Source: an uncultured Oscillospiraceae bacterium (lineage in GTDB: Bacteria; Bacillota; Clostridia; Oscillospirales; Oscillospiraceae). Taken from it: DNA of 64,000 bases. Both the position numbers and the translations under genes were made by a program. The notes beneath the pieces were generated by a model. It searched no databases, had not been told where the DNA came from, and worked only from the letters and a program-made list of their open reading frames with translations. Positions 7,217 through 16,606 of this stretch are shown in pieces. Every line of letters begins with the position of its first letter. Position 1 is the first letter of the stretch. Where the stretch lies: assembly GCA_947627285.1 (NCBI GenBank), contig CANQVL010000003.1, forward strand, positions 1-64,000, read 5' to 3'.

Positions 7217-8863
7217 ATGAAAAAGAGAATTCTTTCCCTGCTTTTATGTCTCGTCATGGCGGTCTGCATTCTGGCAGGATGCGATGCCAAGAAGGACGCA
7301 GACGACAGCGAGCTTATGACCGTGACCGTCTTCCAGCAGGCGGACGACGTGACCATGGACCAGGTGGAGAATAACCCCATTTTCCAGTATTGGGAGAAGA
7401 TGTTCAATCTGGACATCGAATGGCAGTTCCCGCCCCAGGGAAGTGAGCAGGAGCAGCTCACCATGATGCTGGGCACCGGCGACTACACCGATGTCATAAC
7501 CTTCAGCTTCAGCACCGAAAACCTGGAGGCCATGTGCAACGACGGCGTTATCTATGACCTGACAGATTACATCGAGGAGTACATGCCCAATTACGACGCG
7601 TATCTCAAGGACCCCGCTAACGCCGACGTGCGCTCCATTCTCTACAACGACGCGGGCCACATCTACAACGTCGCCACCGTGCAGGAGCACCCCATGGCCT
7701 GGGGCGGCTTCGTCTACAGGCGGGACATCCTGGAGACAATGACCGGCGGAAATATTGCGTTCCCCTCCGGCAATTCGGAGCCCACCACCATCGAGGACAT
7801 GGACTATATGCTGGGCCTCATGAAGCAGTATTTTGACGCCGCAGGTATGTCGGTGAGTGCGCCCCTTATCATTCCCGCTGTGGGCTATGTGGCTACCGGC
7901 GAGTTCCTGAACGGCTTCGGCATCGGTGCCCTGGAGTACATCGACAACGGAAAGGTAAAGTTTGGTCTTTGCGAGGACAACTTCTACAACTACCTCACGA
8001 AGATGAAGGAGTGGTTCGACAAGGGCTATCTGTACGCCGACTTTGCCAGCCGCACCCAGGATATGTTCTTCCTGCCCAACACCGAGCTTACATACGGCGG
8101 CGCGGCGGGGTGCTGGTACGGGTTGACCGCCAACCTGGGCGGCGCCATGTCCCTGCCTGACTACGGCCTCTTTATGGATGTCCAGCCCATGGCGGCCCCG
8201 GCGGACACGGTAAACGGCGTCACCAAGCCCCTGGGAATTCTCCTTGACTCCGGCAGGACCCAGGCTAACTCCGGCTTTGCCATCTCCACCAAGTGCAGCG
8301 AGGCCAAGCTTCAAAGGCTCCTGAGGGCCTTCGACTGGTTCTTCACCGAGGAGGGCATGATCACCCGCACCATGGGCCTCTCAGCCGAGCAGGGGGCGGG
8401 GGAGTACAAGATATATCAGGACCTCAAGCTCCCCAATGGCGTCCGCAAGGACGGCACCCGTGAGTGGGTGGACGAGGTGGCGAACGCCGCCAGCGCTGAT
8501 GAGTATGATGTCCCCAACGCGGACCGTATGCCCGGCGTCTCCATTCAGCTCCCCTACAGGGCTTATGAGCTTGTGGACGGCGTGAGCTACGAGGAGATAG
8601 GCGATGAGGTCTGGACGAAGTACGGCAACGCCAACACCTATCCGCTGTCCATCGCGCTGTCCCCGGAGGACAACGCCCGTGCCACCACGCTTCAGACGAA
8701 TATCACCGACTATGCCAACAGCATGATCGTCAAGTTCATCATGGGCCGTGAGGAGCTGACCCCCGACAGCTTCAAGGCGTATCAGGACCAGATCCACGCC
8801 CTGGGCGTTGACGAGTACATCGCCATCAAGCAGGCGGCCTATGATAAATTTATTACCAGATAA
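7217..8863 (+). CDS. sugar ABC transporter substrate-binding lipoprotein
   Basis: A 548-residue extracellular lipoprotein with a lysine-rich signal peptide and lipobox LAGC (Cys22). The body is a large family-1-like solute-binding protein of the LipO/YtcQ type that goes with LplB/YtcP permeases. The ribosome site AGAAGGA precedes the ATG. The gene is last of the operon and is followed by a terminator hairpin. The large size fits binding of oligosaccharides rather than monosaccharides; the ligand is unknown, but the flanking GH3, GH43, GH2 and GH5 genes suggest a plant-wall glycan. Confidence 0.92.
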   Translation: MKKRILSLLLCLVMAVCILAGCDAKKDADDSELMTVTVFQQADDVTMDQVENNPIFQYWEKMFNLDIEWQFPPQGSEQEQLTMMLGTGDYTDVITFSFSTENLEAMCNDGVIYDLTDYIEEYMPNYDAYLKDPANADVRSILYNDAGHIYNVATVQEHPMAWGGFVYRRDILETMTGGNIAFPSGNSEPTTIEDMDYMLGLMKQYFDAAGMSVSAPLIIPAVGYVATGEFLNGFGIGALEYIDNGKVKFGLCEDNFYNYLTKMKEWFDKGYLYADFASRTQDMFFLPNTELTYGGAAGCWYGLTANLGGAMSLPDYGLFMDVQPMAAPADTVNGVTKPLGILLDSGRTQANSGFAISTKCSEAKLQRLLRAFDWFFTEEGMITRTMGLSAEQGAGEYKIYQDLKLPNGVRKDGTREWVDEVANAASADEYDVPNADRMPGVSIQLPYRAYELVDGVSYEEIGDEVWTKYGNANTYPLSIALSPEDNARATTLQTNITDYANSMIVKFIMGREELTPDSFKAYQDQIHALGVDEYIAIKQAAYDKFITR

Positions 8864-8897
8864 CCGTAGACCTTGAGCCTTCACCCCCTCCAAAAAA

Positions 8898-8925
8898 AGA
8901 CGCCGTCTCTATTCAGGCGGCGTCT
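8898..8925 (+). terminator. terminator after the ABC operon
   Basis: AGACGCCG and CGGCGTCT pair across a 12-nt loop, preceded by seven A residues. The downstream T tract is poor on the plus strand, so read-through into the GH3 gene is possible. Confidence 0.6.
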
Positions 8926-8985
8926 TGTCATGAGGAGAAATATGGTATATATACTATGCGAAAACCTTAGAAAGGAATTGTTCCT

Positions 8986-11391
8986 ATGAAAAAATGGACA
9001 AGAGCGATCTATGCGCCCAACCTGCCCCTTGCCCCCTCCGGCTTTGTCACCTCCTCAAAAGAGCATATCGCCTTATCCCGCCGTGCGGCGCGGGAGGGAG
9101 CGGTCCTTCTGAAAAATGAAAACGGACTCCTGCCGTTAGACCCCTCCACGCAAGTGGCGGTCTTCGGCAAGGGGTGCGCCGATTACGTCAAGGGCGGCGG
9201 AGGAAGCGGCGACGTGACCGTGGCCTACGTCCACACGCTTCTGGACGGCATGGCGGCGCTGGGCGTCCCGGTTTATACGCCCCTTTGCGACTTCTACAGG
9301 GACTATGTCTCCAGGGAATACAAATGCGGCGCTGTCCCCGGTATGATGGCGGAGCCGGAGCTCCCGGAGCAGCTTCTTGCCTCTGCCCGCGCGTATGCGG
9401 ATACCGCCATCATCGTCCTCTCCCGTTTCTCAGGCGAGGGCTGGGACCGATCCGACGTTACATTTGTAGATCCGCAGAATCCCTGGGAAGACGAGAACGC
9501 CATGCCCAAACGTGCCAAGCGGTTCTTCGGAGGCTCCGACTGGTATCTGAGCGATGCGGAAAAGGCGCTGATCGGGCGCGTCTGCGAGAGTTTTCCAAAG
9601 GTGGCCGTGGTACTCAACGTGGGCGGAGGCATGGATGTTAGCCTCTTTGCCGACGATGAGCGAATCTCCTCGCTGCTTCTCACATACCAGGGCGGTATGG
9701 AGGGAGGGGACGCCGCGGCGGAGCTTATCTTCGGACTTGATAACCCCTCCGGCAAGCTCCCTGACACGCTGGCGCGGGATCTGGGCGATTATCCCTCCAC
9801 GGAGCATTTTCACGACTCCCCCTGGTATGTGGATTACACCGAAGACGTCTACATGGGCTATCGGTATTTTGAGACGGTCCCCGGCGCCAGGGAGCGGGTG
9901 GTATACCCCTTTGGCTTTGGACTCAGCTACACGACCTTCGAGCTGACCCCTGTCTCCGCCGGGGAGAAAAGTGGGGAGATTCAGGTCAAGGTGCGCGTCA
10001 CCAACACCGGCTCACGCCCCGGACGGGAGGTGGCGGAGCTGTACTTTGAGGCGCCGGTGGGCCTTATCCAAAAGCCCTGCCGCGTTCTGGCGGCCTTTCA
10101 AAAGACAAAGCTCCTGTCTCCGGGGGAGAGCGAGACGCTGACACTCCGCTTCCCGGTCACCGATATGGCGTCATTTGATGACACCGGCGCTGTGGAGCAC
10201 TCGGCGTGGTTTATGGACAAGGGCAGGTATCAATTCTATCTGGGAGGCTCCGTCCGGGACGCCAAAAGGCTCGATTACGTCTATGAGCTTGCTGAAACCC
10301 TTGTTACGGAGCGCGTCTCCGATTCCCTGGCGCCCTCACAGCTCGATATACGCCTTCGGGCGGACGGCACATATGAGCCGGTCCCGAAGGGCGCGGATCA
10401 CGACCCCAATGAGGACGCGCTGGAGCGTCTTCCCAACGGCTCAGAGGAGGCTGTCGCCCCCGCCGAGCGGGGGAGGGAGAGGTACATGCTCTTCAAGCCC
10501 TTTGTGGGTAAGCCCCTCAACGATGTGGCTGAAGGGAAAATGACCGTTGATGAGTTTATTGAGCAGCTTTCCGATGACGACATTCTCCACCTTCTGGGCG
10601 GTCAGCCCAATGTCTCCGTGTCCAACACCTTCGGAATGGGGAACCTGCCGGAGTACGGCGTCCCCACACTTACCACCGCCGACGGCCCGGCGGGTCTGAG
10701 GCTCCAGCCGGAGACGGGGCTCACCGCCACGGCCTGGCCCTGCGCCACGCTTTTGGCCTCCAGCTGGGATAAGGAGCTCACATACGCCGTGGGCGCGGCG
10801 GCAGCCGCGGAGGTGAAGGAGAACAACATCTCCGTCTGGCTCGCCCCGGCGGTGAACCTGCACAGGAGCCCCATGTGCGGACGGAATTTTGAGTATTGGT
10901 CCGAGGACCCACTGCTGTGCGGAAGGTTGGCGGCATCCATGGTCCGGGGGATACAGTCTCAAAACGTGGCGGCAACGGTGAAGCATTTTGCCTGCAACAA
11001 CAAGGAGACAAACCGCAAAAATTCAGACTCCCGCCTGAGCCAACGGGCCCTCCGGGAGCTGTATCTTAAACAGTTTGAGATTATTGTTAAAGAGTCCGAG
11101 CCCTGGGCCATCATGTCCTCCTACAACATCATAAACGGACAGCGCGCTTCCGAGAGCCGGGAGCTTCTCACGGATATATTGAGGGGCGACTGGGGCTACG
11201 AGGGGCTTGTCATGACCGACTGGTGGAACCGTGGCGAGCACTACAAGGAGATCCTGGCGGGGAACGACCTGAAAATGGCCACCGGCTGGCCGGAGCGCGT
11301 CCGCGATGCCATGAAGCTTGGCCTCGTGAAGCGTGAGGATCTGACGGTCTGCGCCAAACGGGTTTTGGAGCTTATCCTGAAAATTGACTGA
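8986..11391 (+). CDS. circularly permuted GH3 beta-glucosidase-like enzyme
   Basis: An 801-residue family 3 glycoside hydrolase with the domains in swapped order. The alpha/beta-sandwich half comes first (REGAVLLKNENGLLPL near residue 36, GYRYFETVPG, YPFGFGLSYT), then an Fn3-like domain at about 330-430, then the TIM-barrel half (ADGPAGLRL, KHFACNN, YELYLKQFE-type region). The catalytic nucleophile is Asp745 in LVMTDWW, close to the C-terminus. This order is known for some ruminal clostridial beta-glucosidases. There is no signal peptide. RBS AAAGGA. It follows the ABC operon with a terminator hairpin between, so it may be partly co-regulated. Confidence 0.9.
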   Translation: MKKWTRAIYAPNLPLAPSGFVTSSKEHIALSRRAAREGAVLLKNENGLLPLDPSTQVAVFGKGCADYVKGGGGSGDVTVAYVHTLLDGMAALGVPVYTPLCDFYRDYVSREYKCGAVPGMMAEPELPEQLLASARAYADTAIIVLSRFSGEGWDRSDVTFVDPQNPWEDENAMPKRAKRFFGGSDWYLSDAEKALIGRVCESFPKVAVVLNVGGGMDVSLFADDERISSLLLTYQGGMEGGDAAAELIFGLDNPSGKLPDTLARDLGDYPSTEHFHDSPWYVDYTEDVYMGYRYFETVPGARERVVYPFGFGLSYTTFELTPVSAGEKSGEIQVKVRVTNTGSRPGREVAELYFEAPVGLIQKPCRVLAAFQKTKLLSPGESETLTLRFPVTDMASFDDTGAVEHSAWFMDKGRYQFYLGGSVRDAKRLDYVYELAETLVTERVSDSLAPSQLDIRLRADGTYEPVPKGADHDPNEDALERLPNGSEEAVAPAERGRERYMLFKPFVGKPLNDVAEGKMTVDEFIEQLSDDDILHLLGGQPNVSVSNTFGMGNLPEYGVPTLTTADGPAGLRLQPETGLTATAWPCATLLASSWDKELTYAVGAAAAAEVKENNISVWLAPAVNLHRSPMCGRNFEYWSEDPLLCGRLAASMVRGIQSQNVAATVKHFACNNKETNRKNSDSRLSQRALRELYLKQFEIIVKESEPWAIMSSYNIINGQRASESRELLTDILRGDWGYEGLVMTDWWNRGEHYKEILAGNDLKMATGWPERVRDAMKLGLVKREDLTVCAKRVLELILKID

Positions 11392-11403
11392 GGAATAGAA
11401 AAT

Positions 11404-11434
11404 ACAGCCCTCAACAGTAAACGTTGGGGGCTGT
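11404..11434. terminator. bidirectional terminator between convergent GH3 genes
   Basis: A 12-bp stem (ACAGCCCTCAAC with GTTGGGGGCTGT, one G-T pair) and a 7-nt loop lie between the two convergent GH3 genes, followed by GTTTATT on the plus strand. Confidence 0.8.
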
Positions 11435-11442
11435 AGGTTTAT

Positions 11443-14088
11443 TCATTGATCGACCCGCGCGGCGTTGGATAGTCTCTCAAGCTTTATAAGCCCCCGCAGG
11501 AGGCGAAGGACGTTCTCCTGGAGCTGTCCCAGGGGGAGTCTGCCGTCATTTACCGCCGCCTCGATTTCCCTGACGTATGTGTCGTCATCGCTTCCGGGCG
11601 TTATCCATGAGATCCCGGCGGCTGCCATCTCCGCCACGTCCGCCGAGTCGTAGCTGTTCCAGTCGGTCATGACGAAGCCCTCAAAGCCGCAGTCGACAAA
11701 GAGCAGGCCCTCGACGAGCTCCGGGTCGCAGGAGGTGAAAAGTCCGTTCACGGCGTTGTAGCTTGTCATCACGCTCGCGGGCTCGTGGATCTCCAGCGCG
11801 TATTCAAATGCCCGGAAATAGAGCTCCCGGATGGCGCGAACAGAGAGGACGCTTTGATTGCGCTTGCGCCCTGTCTCGGCGTTGTTGGCGAGAAAATGCT
11901 TATAGCATCCGCCCACCCCCGCGCTCTCAAGCCCCCGGCAAAAGGAACCCGCCATGACGCCGGCAAGATACGGGTCCTCGGAAAAATACTCCGGGTGACG
12001 CCCGCAGAGGGGACTTCGGTGGAGATTCATACCGGGGGCCAGAATGAGCTGTACACCAAGCTCCCTGGCCTCCTCGCCAATCACGCGGCCCACCTTCTCC
12101 ATGAGCCTTTTGTCAAAGGACGACGCCAGCGTCACGCCGGAGGGCATCCCGATATTGCCCTCCTTCAGATTGACACCGCTGTTGCCGTCGGCGACGGTCA
12201 TCTCGGGAAGGTCAAGCCCCGCTGCCCGATATAGCCTCCCCGCCTCACCACGGGCGTCCATGCGCCAGCCGTGTCCCGCGCAGATTTGGAGCCGGGACAG
12301 TGTATGAACGTCCAAGCCTGCCACGAACTCCGAAAGCAGGCTCTCGTCCGCCAATACATCGGCAAAGGTCAGCCTTCTGTCCGACCAGGGAAGAACGGGG
12401 TGGGTAAAGCGCTCCGCCTCCCGGCGCTTCGGCTCAATACCGTAAACGTTTTCCGCAACGCCGGAGAGTTTCCCGATGGGATAAGTGTTTTCCGCGTCGC
12501 GCCGGGAGAGGCGCGTAAAGGGTATATTCGGGTACATACGCGCCTTTACCTCTCGGACAGTTATATCCGTGGGGACGGTAAAGCTCCCGATTTTCACCGC
12601 CTCCCGCACCGATCCGCCCAGATAGACTCCGTACTCGCCGCCGCAGACCACAAAGGCGCTCCGCGCCTCGTCAAAGCTCGCCATGTGGGAGAGGGGGACG
12701 GTCAACGTCACGCTCTCGCCCTCGCCGGGGGACAGGAGCTTCGTTTTTTCAAACGCCGCCAGTTCCCTGACCGGCTGCTCCAGCACCCCGTTTGGCTTGG
12801 AAAGGTAAAGCTCTAACACCTCGCGTCCGGGAACCTTCCCCGCATTGGTCACCGAAACGCAAAGACGCAGCGTATTCCCGTCAAAGGCCAGCTCCTTACA
12901 TTTTCGCTCAAAGCGCGTGTAGGAAAGGCCGTGCCCAAAGGGGAAGCCGTCTTTCGGAGCTTGGGGAAAGGTCTCAAAATACCGGTATCCCACATAAATA
13001 TCCTCCTCGTAGACGGTGTTCAGCCATACCTCGCTGTCGGAGGGAATACGCGGATGCCCGTTGCCGCTTGTGTAAAAATTGCGGGAGACGGGATTATCGG
13101 TATATCTGACAGGCCAGGTGTCCGTGAGCCGCCCGGAGGGATTTACACGCCCTGTGAGCACGTCCACCAGCGCCCTGCCGCCCAGCATACCGCCAAAGCC
13201 GCAGTAGAGAAGGGCGTCCACGCCGTATTTTTCCACAAAATCAAGCTCCATGGGATAGCCCACGTTGAGAATGACAACGAGCTTTTCAAAGCCCTGCCGC
13301 AATGATGCCAGCAGTGCCTCCTCATCATCGGTGAGACGGGCCTGCCCGGGGCAAACGGAATTGTCCGTATTCTCCCCGGATGGGCGGGAGAGCACAAGAA
13401 CGGCGGTATCGGAGCGCTCCCGCGCACGCGCTAAAAGCTCTGTCGGGGGTACGGCGTCCGTCCATCGGAAATACTCGCAAAGCTCCTCATTGAGCTTATA
13501 TTCGCTCTCACCCCGCGCCGCCTCAAAAAGCCCCACGGCATAACGTGGCGTGATTTTCCCTGCCCCCACAGCAGAGAGCCGGAAGGAGTACATACCGCTC
13601 CCAAAGAGATTCACATTACCCGGTCGTAAGGGCAGGGTGTCCCGCTCGTTTTTCATAAGAACGATGCCGTCCCTTGCCGCCTCCAGGGCGATCCTCTCAT
13701 GCTCGGCGTACCGGGGCAGGGGAGAGGCCTTCTCCCTGGCTTTGACCGTCAGCGTGACCGGCTCCATGACGCTGCCCTCGGTGTCCTGATACCCGCTTAT
13801 TTGAATTTCCGCTGTCTGTCCGTACTCTCGCAGCAAACCGGAAAGCCGGAGGGCCAGCCAGCACATGGGTTTCCCCTCCACGGTGAAGGAGCATACACGG
13901 GCTGGGATAAGGCGCCCGCCAACCGTGGCGGAGCCGCCCTCCTCTGTCATGGGCTTTGAAAAGGGCAGGACGGCACAGCCCTCCAGACGGCGATCAAACA
14001 TGACAAATTGACTGTCCGGGTCGTTGAAATCATAGATATACGGCTGGGATAGATTCCATTGAAGCCTGGGGAGATCGTTGCTGCTCAT
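11443..14088 (-). CDS. second circularly permuted GH3 enzyme
   Basis: An 881-residue family 3 glycoside hydrolase that, like its convergent neighbour, has the sandwich half first (ARDGIVLMKNERDTLPL) and the barrel half last (VADGNSGVNL, KHFLANN, nucleophile Asp809 in FVMTDWN). An extra ~100-residue N-terminal beta-rich segment precedes the sandwich half. It is clearly diverged from the 8986 gene, so the two are not a recent duplication and may cut different linkages (beta-glucoside versus beta-xyloside). Start ATG 14088 is chosen for its GGAGG site 8 nt upstream. It is the last gene of the operon 20199 to 11443 on the minus strand. Confidence 0.88.
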   Translation of the reverse strand: MSSNDLPRLQWNLSQPYIYDFNDPDSQFVMFDRRLEGCAVLPFSKPMTEEGGSATVGGRLIPARVCSFTVEGKPMCWLALRLSGLLREYGQTAEIQISGYQDTEGSVMEPVTLTVKAREKASPLPRYAEHERIALEAARDGIVLMKNERDTLPLRPGNVNLFGSGMYSFRLSAVGAGKITPRYAVGLFEAARGESEYKLNEELCEYFRWTDAVPPTELLARARERSDTAVLVLSRPSGENTDNSVCPGQARLTDDEEALLASLRQGFEKLVVILNVGYPMELDFVEKYGVDALLYCGFGGMLGGRALVDVLTGRVNPSGRLTDTWPVRYTDNPVSRNFYTSGNGHPRIPSDSEVWLNTVYEEDIYVGYRYFETFPQAPKDGFPFGHGLSYTRFERKCKELAFDGNTLRLCVSVTNAGKVPGREVLELYLSKPNGVLEQPVRELAAFEKTKLLSPGEGESVTLTVPLSHMASFDEARSAFVVCGGEYGVYLGGSVREAVKIGSFTVPTDITVREVKARMYPNIPFTRLSRRDAENTYPIGKLSGVAENVYGIEPKRREAERFTHPVLPWSDRRLTFADVLADESLLSEFVAGLDVHTLSRLQICAGHGWRMDARGEAGRLYRAAGLDLPEMTVADGNSGVNLKEGNIGMPSGVTLASSFDKRLMEKVGRVIGEEARELGVQLILAPGMNLHRSPLCGRHPEYFSEDPYLAGVMAGSFCRGLESAGVGGCYKHFLANNAETGRKRNQSVLSVRAIRELYFRAFEYALEIHEPASVMTSYNAVNGLFTSCDPELVEGLLFVDCGFEGFVMTDWNSYDSADVAEMAAAGISWITPGSDDDTYVREIEAAVNDGRLPLGQLQENVLRLLRGLIKLERLSNAARVDQ

Positions 14089-14105
14089 AAAACCTGCCTC
14101 CGCGT

Positions 14106-16571
14106 TCATTGGCACGCAAGTTTGATTTCCTGTTCGCCGCAGTCCTCCGCCGAGATTCTGACCAAAATTGCCCCGGGCTCGGTTCCGGTGCGGATGACTG
14201 CCAAAACGCGTCCGTCAAAGGTTTTCCAGGTGTTCTGCTGGTAGGAGCCCTCCGCCTGGGGATCGGCAGAGCCGAGACCTGCCAGGGATGCCGCTCCCTC
14301 GACGGTGACGGTCACGTTCTTTGCCTCCCAGGGGCTGAGCGTGCCGTTCTCGTCTGTCAGCTCCACGGTGATATATGCCGCGCCTCTGCCGTCGGCGGCG
14401 AGGACGGTCTTATCTGCCGTGACGCGCATTTTTTCGGGACTTCCGGCGGTTTTCAGGGTGAAGCGTCCGTCCTCCGCGCCGTTCGTGTACCCCACTGCGG
14501 TGAGCTCGCCGGGAACGTAGCGCAGGGGGAAGGAGACATCAAAGCCGGCGGACTCCCCGGCGGGCTTCCGGCCCAGTGAGACGCCGTTTAAAAGAAGCTC
14601 CACCTCCTCCGAGACGGAAAAGACGTGCGCCGCCGTAGGCCGGTTCTCAAAGCCGGGGAAGGTCCAGGAGAAGATCGCGTCGAAATACTTCCAGTCGTTG
14701 GTGTTGTCAGGAAGTCCGTATTTGTCCACCCGCTCCACGCAGATGTAAGGTTCCCGACGCCGTCCGTAAGCGGTCTCCCGCAGGAAGCTCATGGGCCGGC
14801 GGCTGCCGTTTATGTCTATATCGCCGCTGTACGCCAGCCTGTCCGGATACCAGCCCTGCTCGCGCCTCTCAGGGACGTAGTGGTAGCAGGCTATGCCGGC
14901 TTCTCCCAGGTAGTCCCAGCCCGTCCAGGTGAAGTCGCCGATGACGTGATGATTGCGCCGAACGATCCCCCAGAGCCGCGCGATGTCCGTGGGGTATGTC
15001 TCGCTCCCCACGACCACGCGCTCCGGGTGGCGGGTGTGCTCAAATTCATGGCGGGCCGTGAGGTAATTATAGCCCACCACATCAAGTTCGCAGGACACCT
15101 CCTCCATGGCCTCACTGAGCCCCGTACTTGTGGCGAAGGCGTCCAGCTTACGCTGCTCCATCTTCGCCATTGCGGCGTTCAGGGCCTCGCTCCCGGCGCT
15201 TGATGCCGCCTCGCTTCGCAGGGCGGCCTCGGTGTCCGCCATCTGCGCCGTCATCTCCTCTAACCTGTCCGTCATAGCCAAAAACCCGCTGATGCCGCAG
15301 GTTATAAACCGCGTGGGGTCCAAGGCGCGGAGGGTGTTTGCAAGCTCCCTGTTTCTCCACCCGCCGCTCCTGCGCCCGATCTCGGGAATCTCGTTGCCAA
15401 GGCTGTAGAGCACCACGCTGGGGTGGTTATAGTCCTTTGCGACCATGCGCTCCACGGTTTCCCGCCACTCACATGTGAAATCCAGGGCGTAGTCGGCGGT
15501 ATTTTTGGGCATCTCCCACATATCCGTAAGCTCGTCCATCACCAGGAGCCCCAGCCTGTCGCAGACGTCCAGAAGGGCGGGGGAGGCCGGATGGTGGGCG
15601 CTGCGGATGGCGTTGAAGCCCGCCTCCTTGAGCCTGCCCAGCTTAAACGCCTCCGAATCCGGCAGGGACGCCGTGCCGGTGAGACCGTGGTCGGCATGGA
15701 TACAGGCGCCCCGGAGCTTTGTCTCCACTCCGTTTATACGAAGGCCGTGCCGGGCGTCCAGCTTCAGGGTGCGGATGCCGAAGACGCCCTCCGCCCGGTC
15801 AAGCTCCCGCCCGTCGGCTGTGAGCATGGCGGCGTATGTATATAATTTGGGCTCGTCGGGACTCCACAGCGCCGCGTTCTCCACAAAAAGCCGCATATGG
15901 GCCTGTGCCTTCTCACCGGCAAGGAGGGAGACGGCATTCTCGCAGACGCTCTCCCGCCCGTCGGGGGAGGTGAGGGTGAGGCGAAGGACCGTATTTTCCG
16001 CGTCCGCTCCGTCGTTCTTTACGGATATGAGCGCCGCGACTTTCGCCCCGCCGTCCTCAAGGTCCTCCGTCGTCAGCCGGACGCCCTGGGGCTCTATGTG
16101 GGCTTTTCCGCCCTCCAGAAGCCACACGTCCCGGTAGATGCCGGAGCCGGGATACCAGCGGGAGGCGTTTTCAAAATTGCGGGTCTGGACCTGGAGGACG
16201 TTCTCCTGCCCGTACCGCAAAAATCGGTCCAGATCCGCGAAAAAGACGTTGTAGCCGTATTGGTTGGATACAACAAGCTCGCCGTTTAAAAAGACCAGCG
16301 CCTGGGCCATCACCCCGTCAAACTCGATGATGTGCCGCTCGTTTTTCCAGCTCTCCGGCGCGAAAAAACGCTTTTCGTATGTGTAGGACTTCACCGGGTA
16401 ATACCCGGTCTGGTTCCCGCTGGGGCTGTCGGGCGTGCGCTCCTCAAAAATCTGCGCGTCGTGGGGGAGCGTCACGGGCTTTCCGGGCGCCACGTCGCCA
16501 AAGATCACGCCAAAGGGATTGGGCATTCCGGGCGCTACGGTCCAGAGCGTATTCCAAAGAAGTTTCCTCAT
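14106..16571 (-). CDS. GH2 family glycoside hydrolase (beta-galactosidase/glucuronidase type)
   Basis: An 821-residue family 2 enzyme. In order: N-terminal sugar-binding sandwich (RHIIEFDGVMAQALVFLNGE, SGIYRDVWL), immunoglobulin-like domain, and TIM barrel with NAIRSAHHP and the acid/base Glu in SLGNEIPEIG; the nucleophile is probably Glu in WDYLGEAG. A C-terminal DUF4982-like and Ig-like segment follows (HVFSVSEEVELLLNG, MRVTADKTVLAADGRGAAYITVEL). Start at MRKLLW (16571) because AGAGG lies 9-10 nt upstream; an ATG 9 nt earlier is possible. An unusual helical insert at about residues 400-470 is rich in Ala and Glu. No signal peptide, so cytoplasmic. Confidence 0.88.
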   Translation of the reverse strand: MRKLLWNTLWTVAPGMPNPFGVIFGDVAPGKPVTLPHDAQIFEERTPDSPSGNQTGYYPVKSYTYEKRFFAPESWKNERHIIEFDGVMAQALVFLNGELVVSNQYGYNVFFADLDRFLRYGQENVLQVQTRNFENASRWYPGSGIYRDVWLLEGGKAHIEPQGVRLTTEDLEDGGAKVAALISVKNDGADAENTVLRLTLTSPDGRESVCENAVSLLAGEKAQAHMRLFVENAALWSPDEPKLYTYAAMLTADGRELDRAEGVFGIRTLKLDARHGLRINGVETKLRGACIHADHGLTGTASLPDSEAFKLGRLKEAGFNAIRSAHHPASPALLDVCDRLGLLVMDELTDMWEMPKNTADYALDFTCEWRETVERMVAKDYNHPSVVLYSLGNEIPEIGRRSGGWRNRELANTLRALDPTRFITCGISGFLAMTDRLEEMTAQMADTEAALRSEAASSAGSEALNAAMAKMEQRKLDAFATSTGLSEAMEEVSCELDVVGYNYLTARHEFEHTRHPERVVVGSETYPTDIARLWGIVRRNHHVIGDFTWTGWDYLGEAGIACYHYVPERREQGWYPDRLAYSGDIDINGSRRPMSFLRETAYGRRREPYICVERVDKYGLPDNTNDWKYFDAIFSWTFPGFENRPTAAHVFSVSEEVELLLNGVSLGRKPAGESAGFDVSFPLRYVPGELTAVGYTNGAEDGRFTLKTAGSPEKMRVTADKTVLAADGRGAAYITVELTDENGTLSPWEAKNVTVTVEGAASLAGLGSADPQAEGSYQQNTWKTFDGRVLAVIRTGTEPGAILVRISAEDCGEQEIKLACQ

Positions 16572-16606
16572 TTTTTTCATACCTCTACTCTCAAAATGTG
16601 ATGCCG

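Noticed and set aside
7244-8314. 356-codon minus-strand frame
   Set aside because: Shadow of the 7217 lipoprotein gene caused by high GC at third positions.
8925-8955. promoter TTGTCA...TATACT before the GH3 gene
   Set aside because: The spacer is 19 nt and the -35 falls in the terminator stem, so support is weak.
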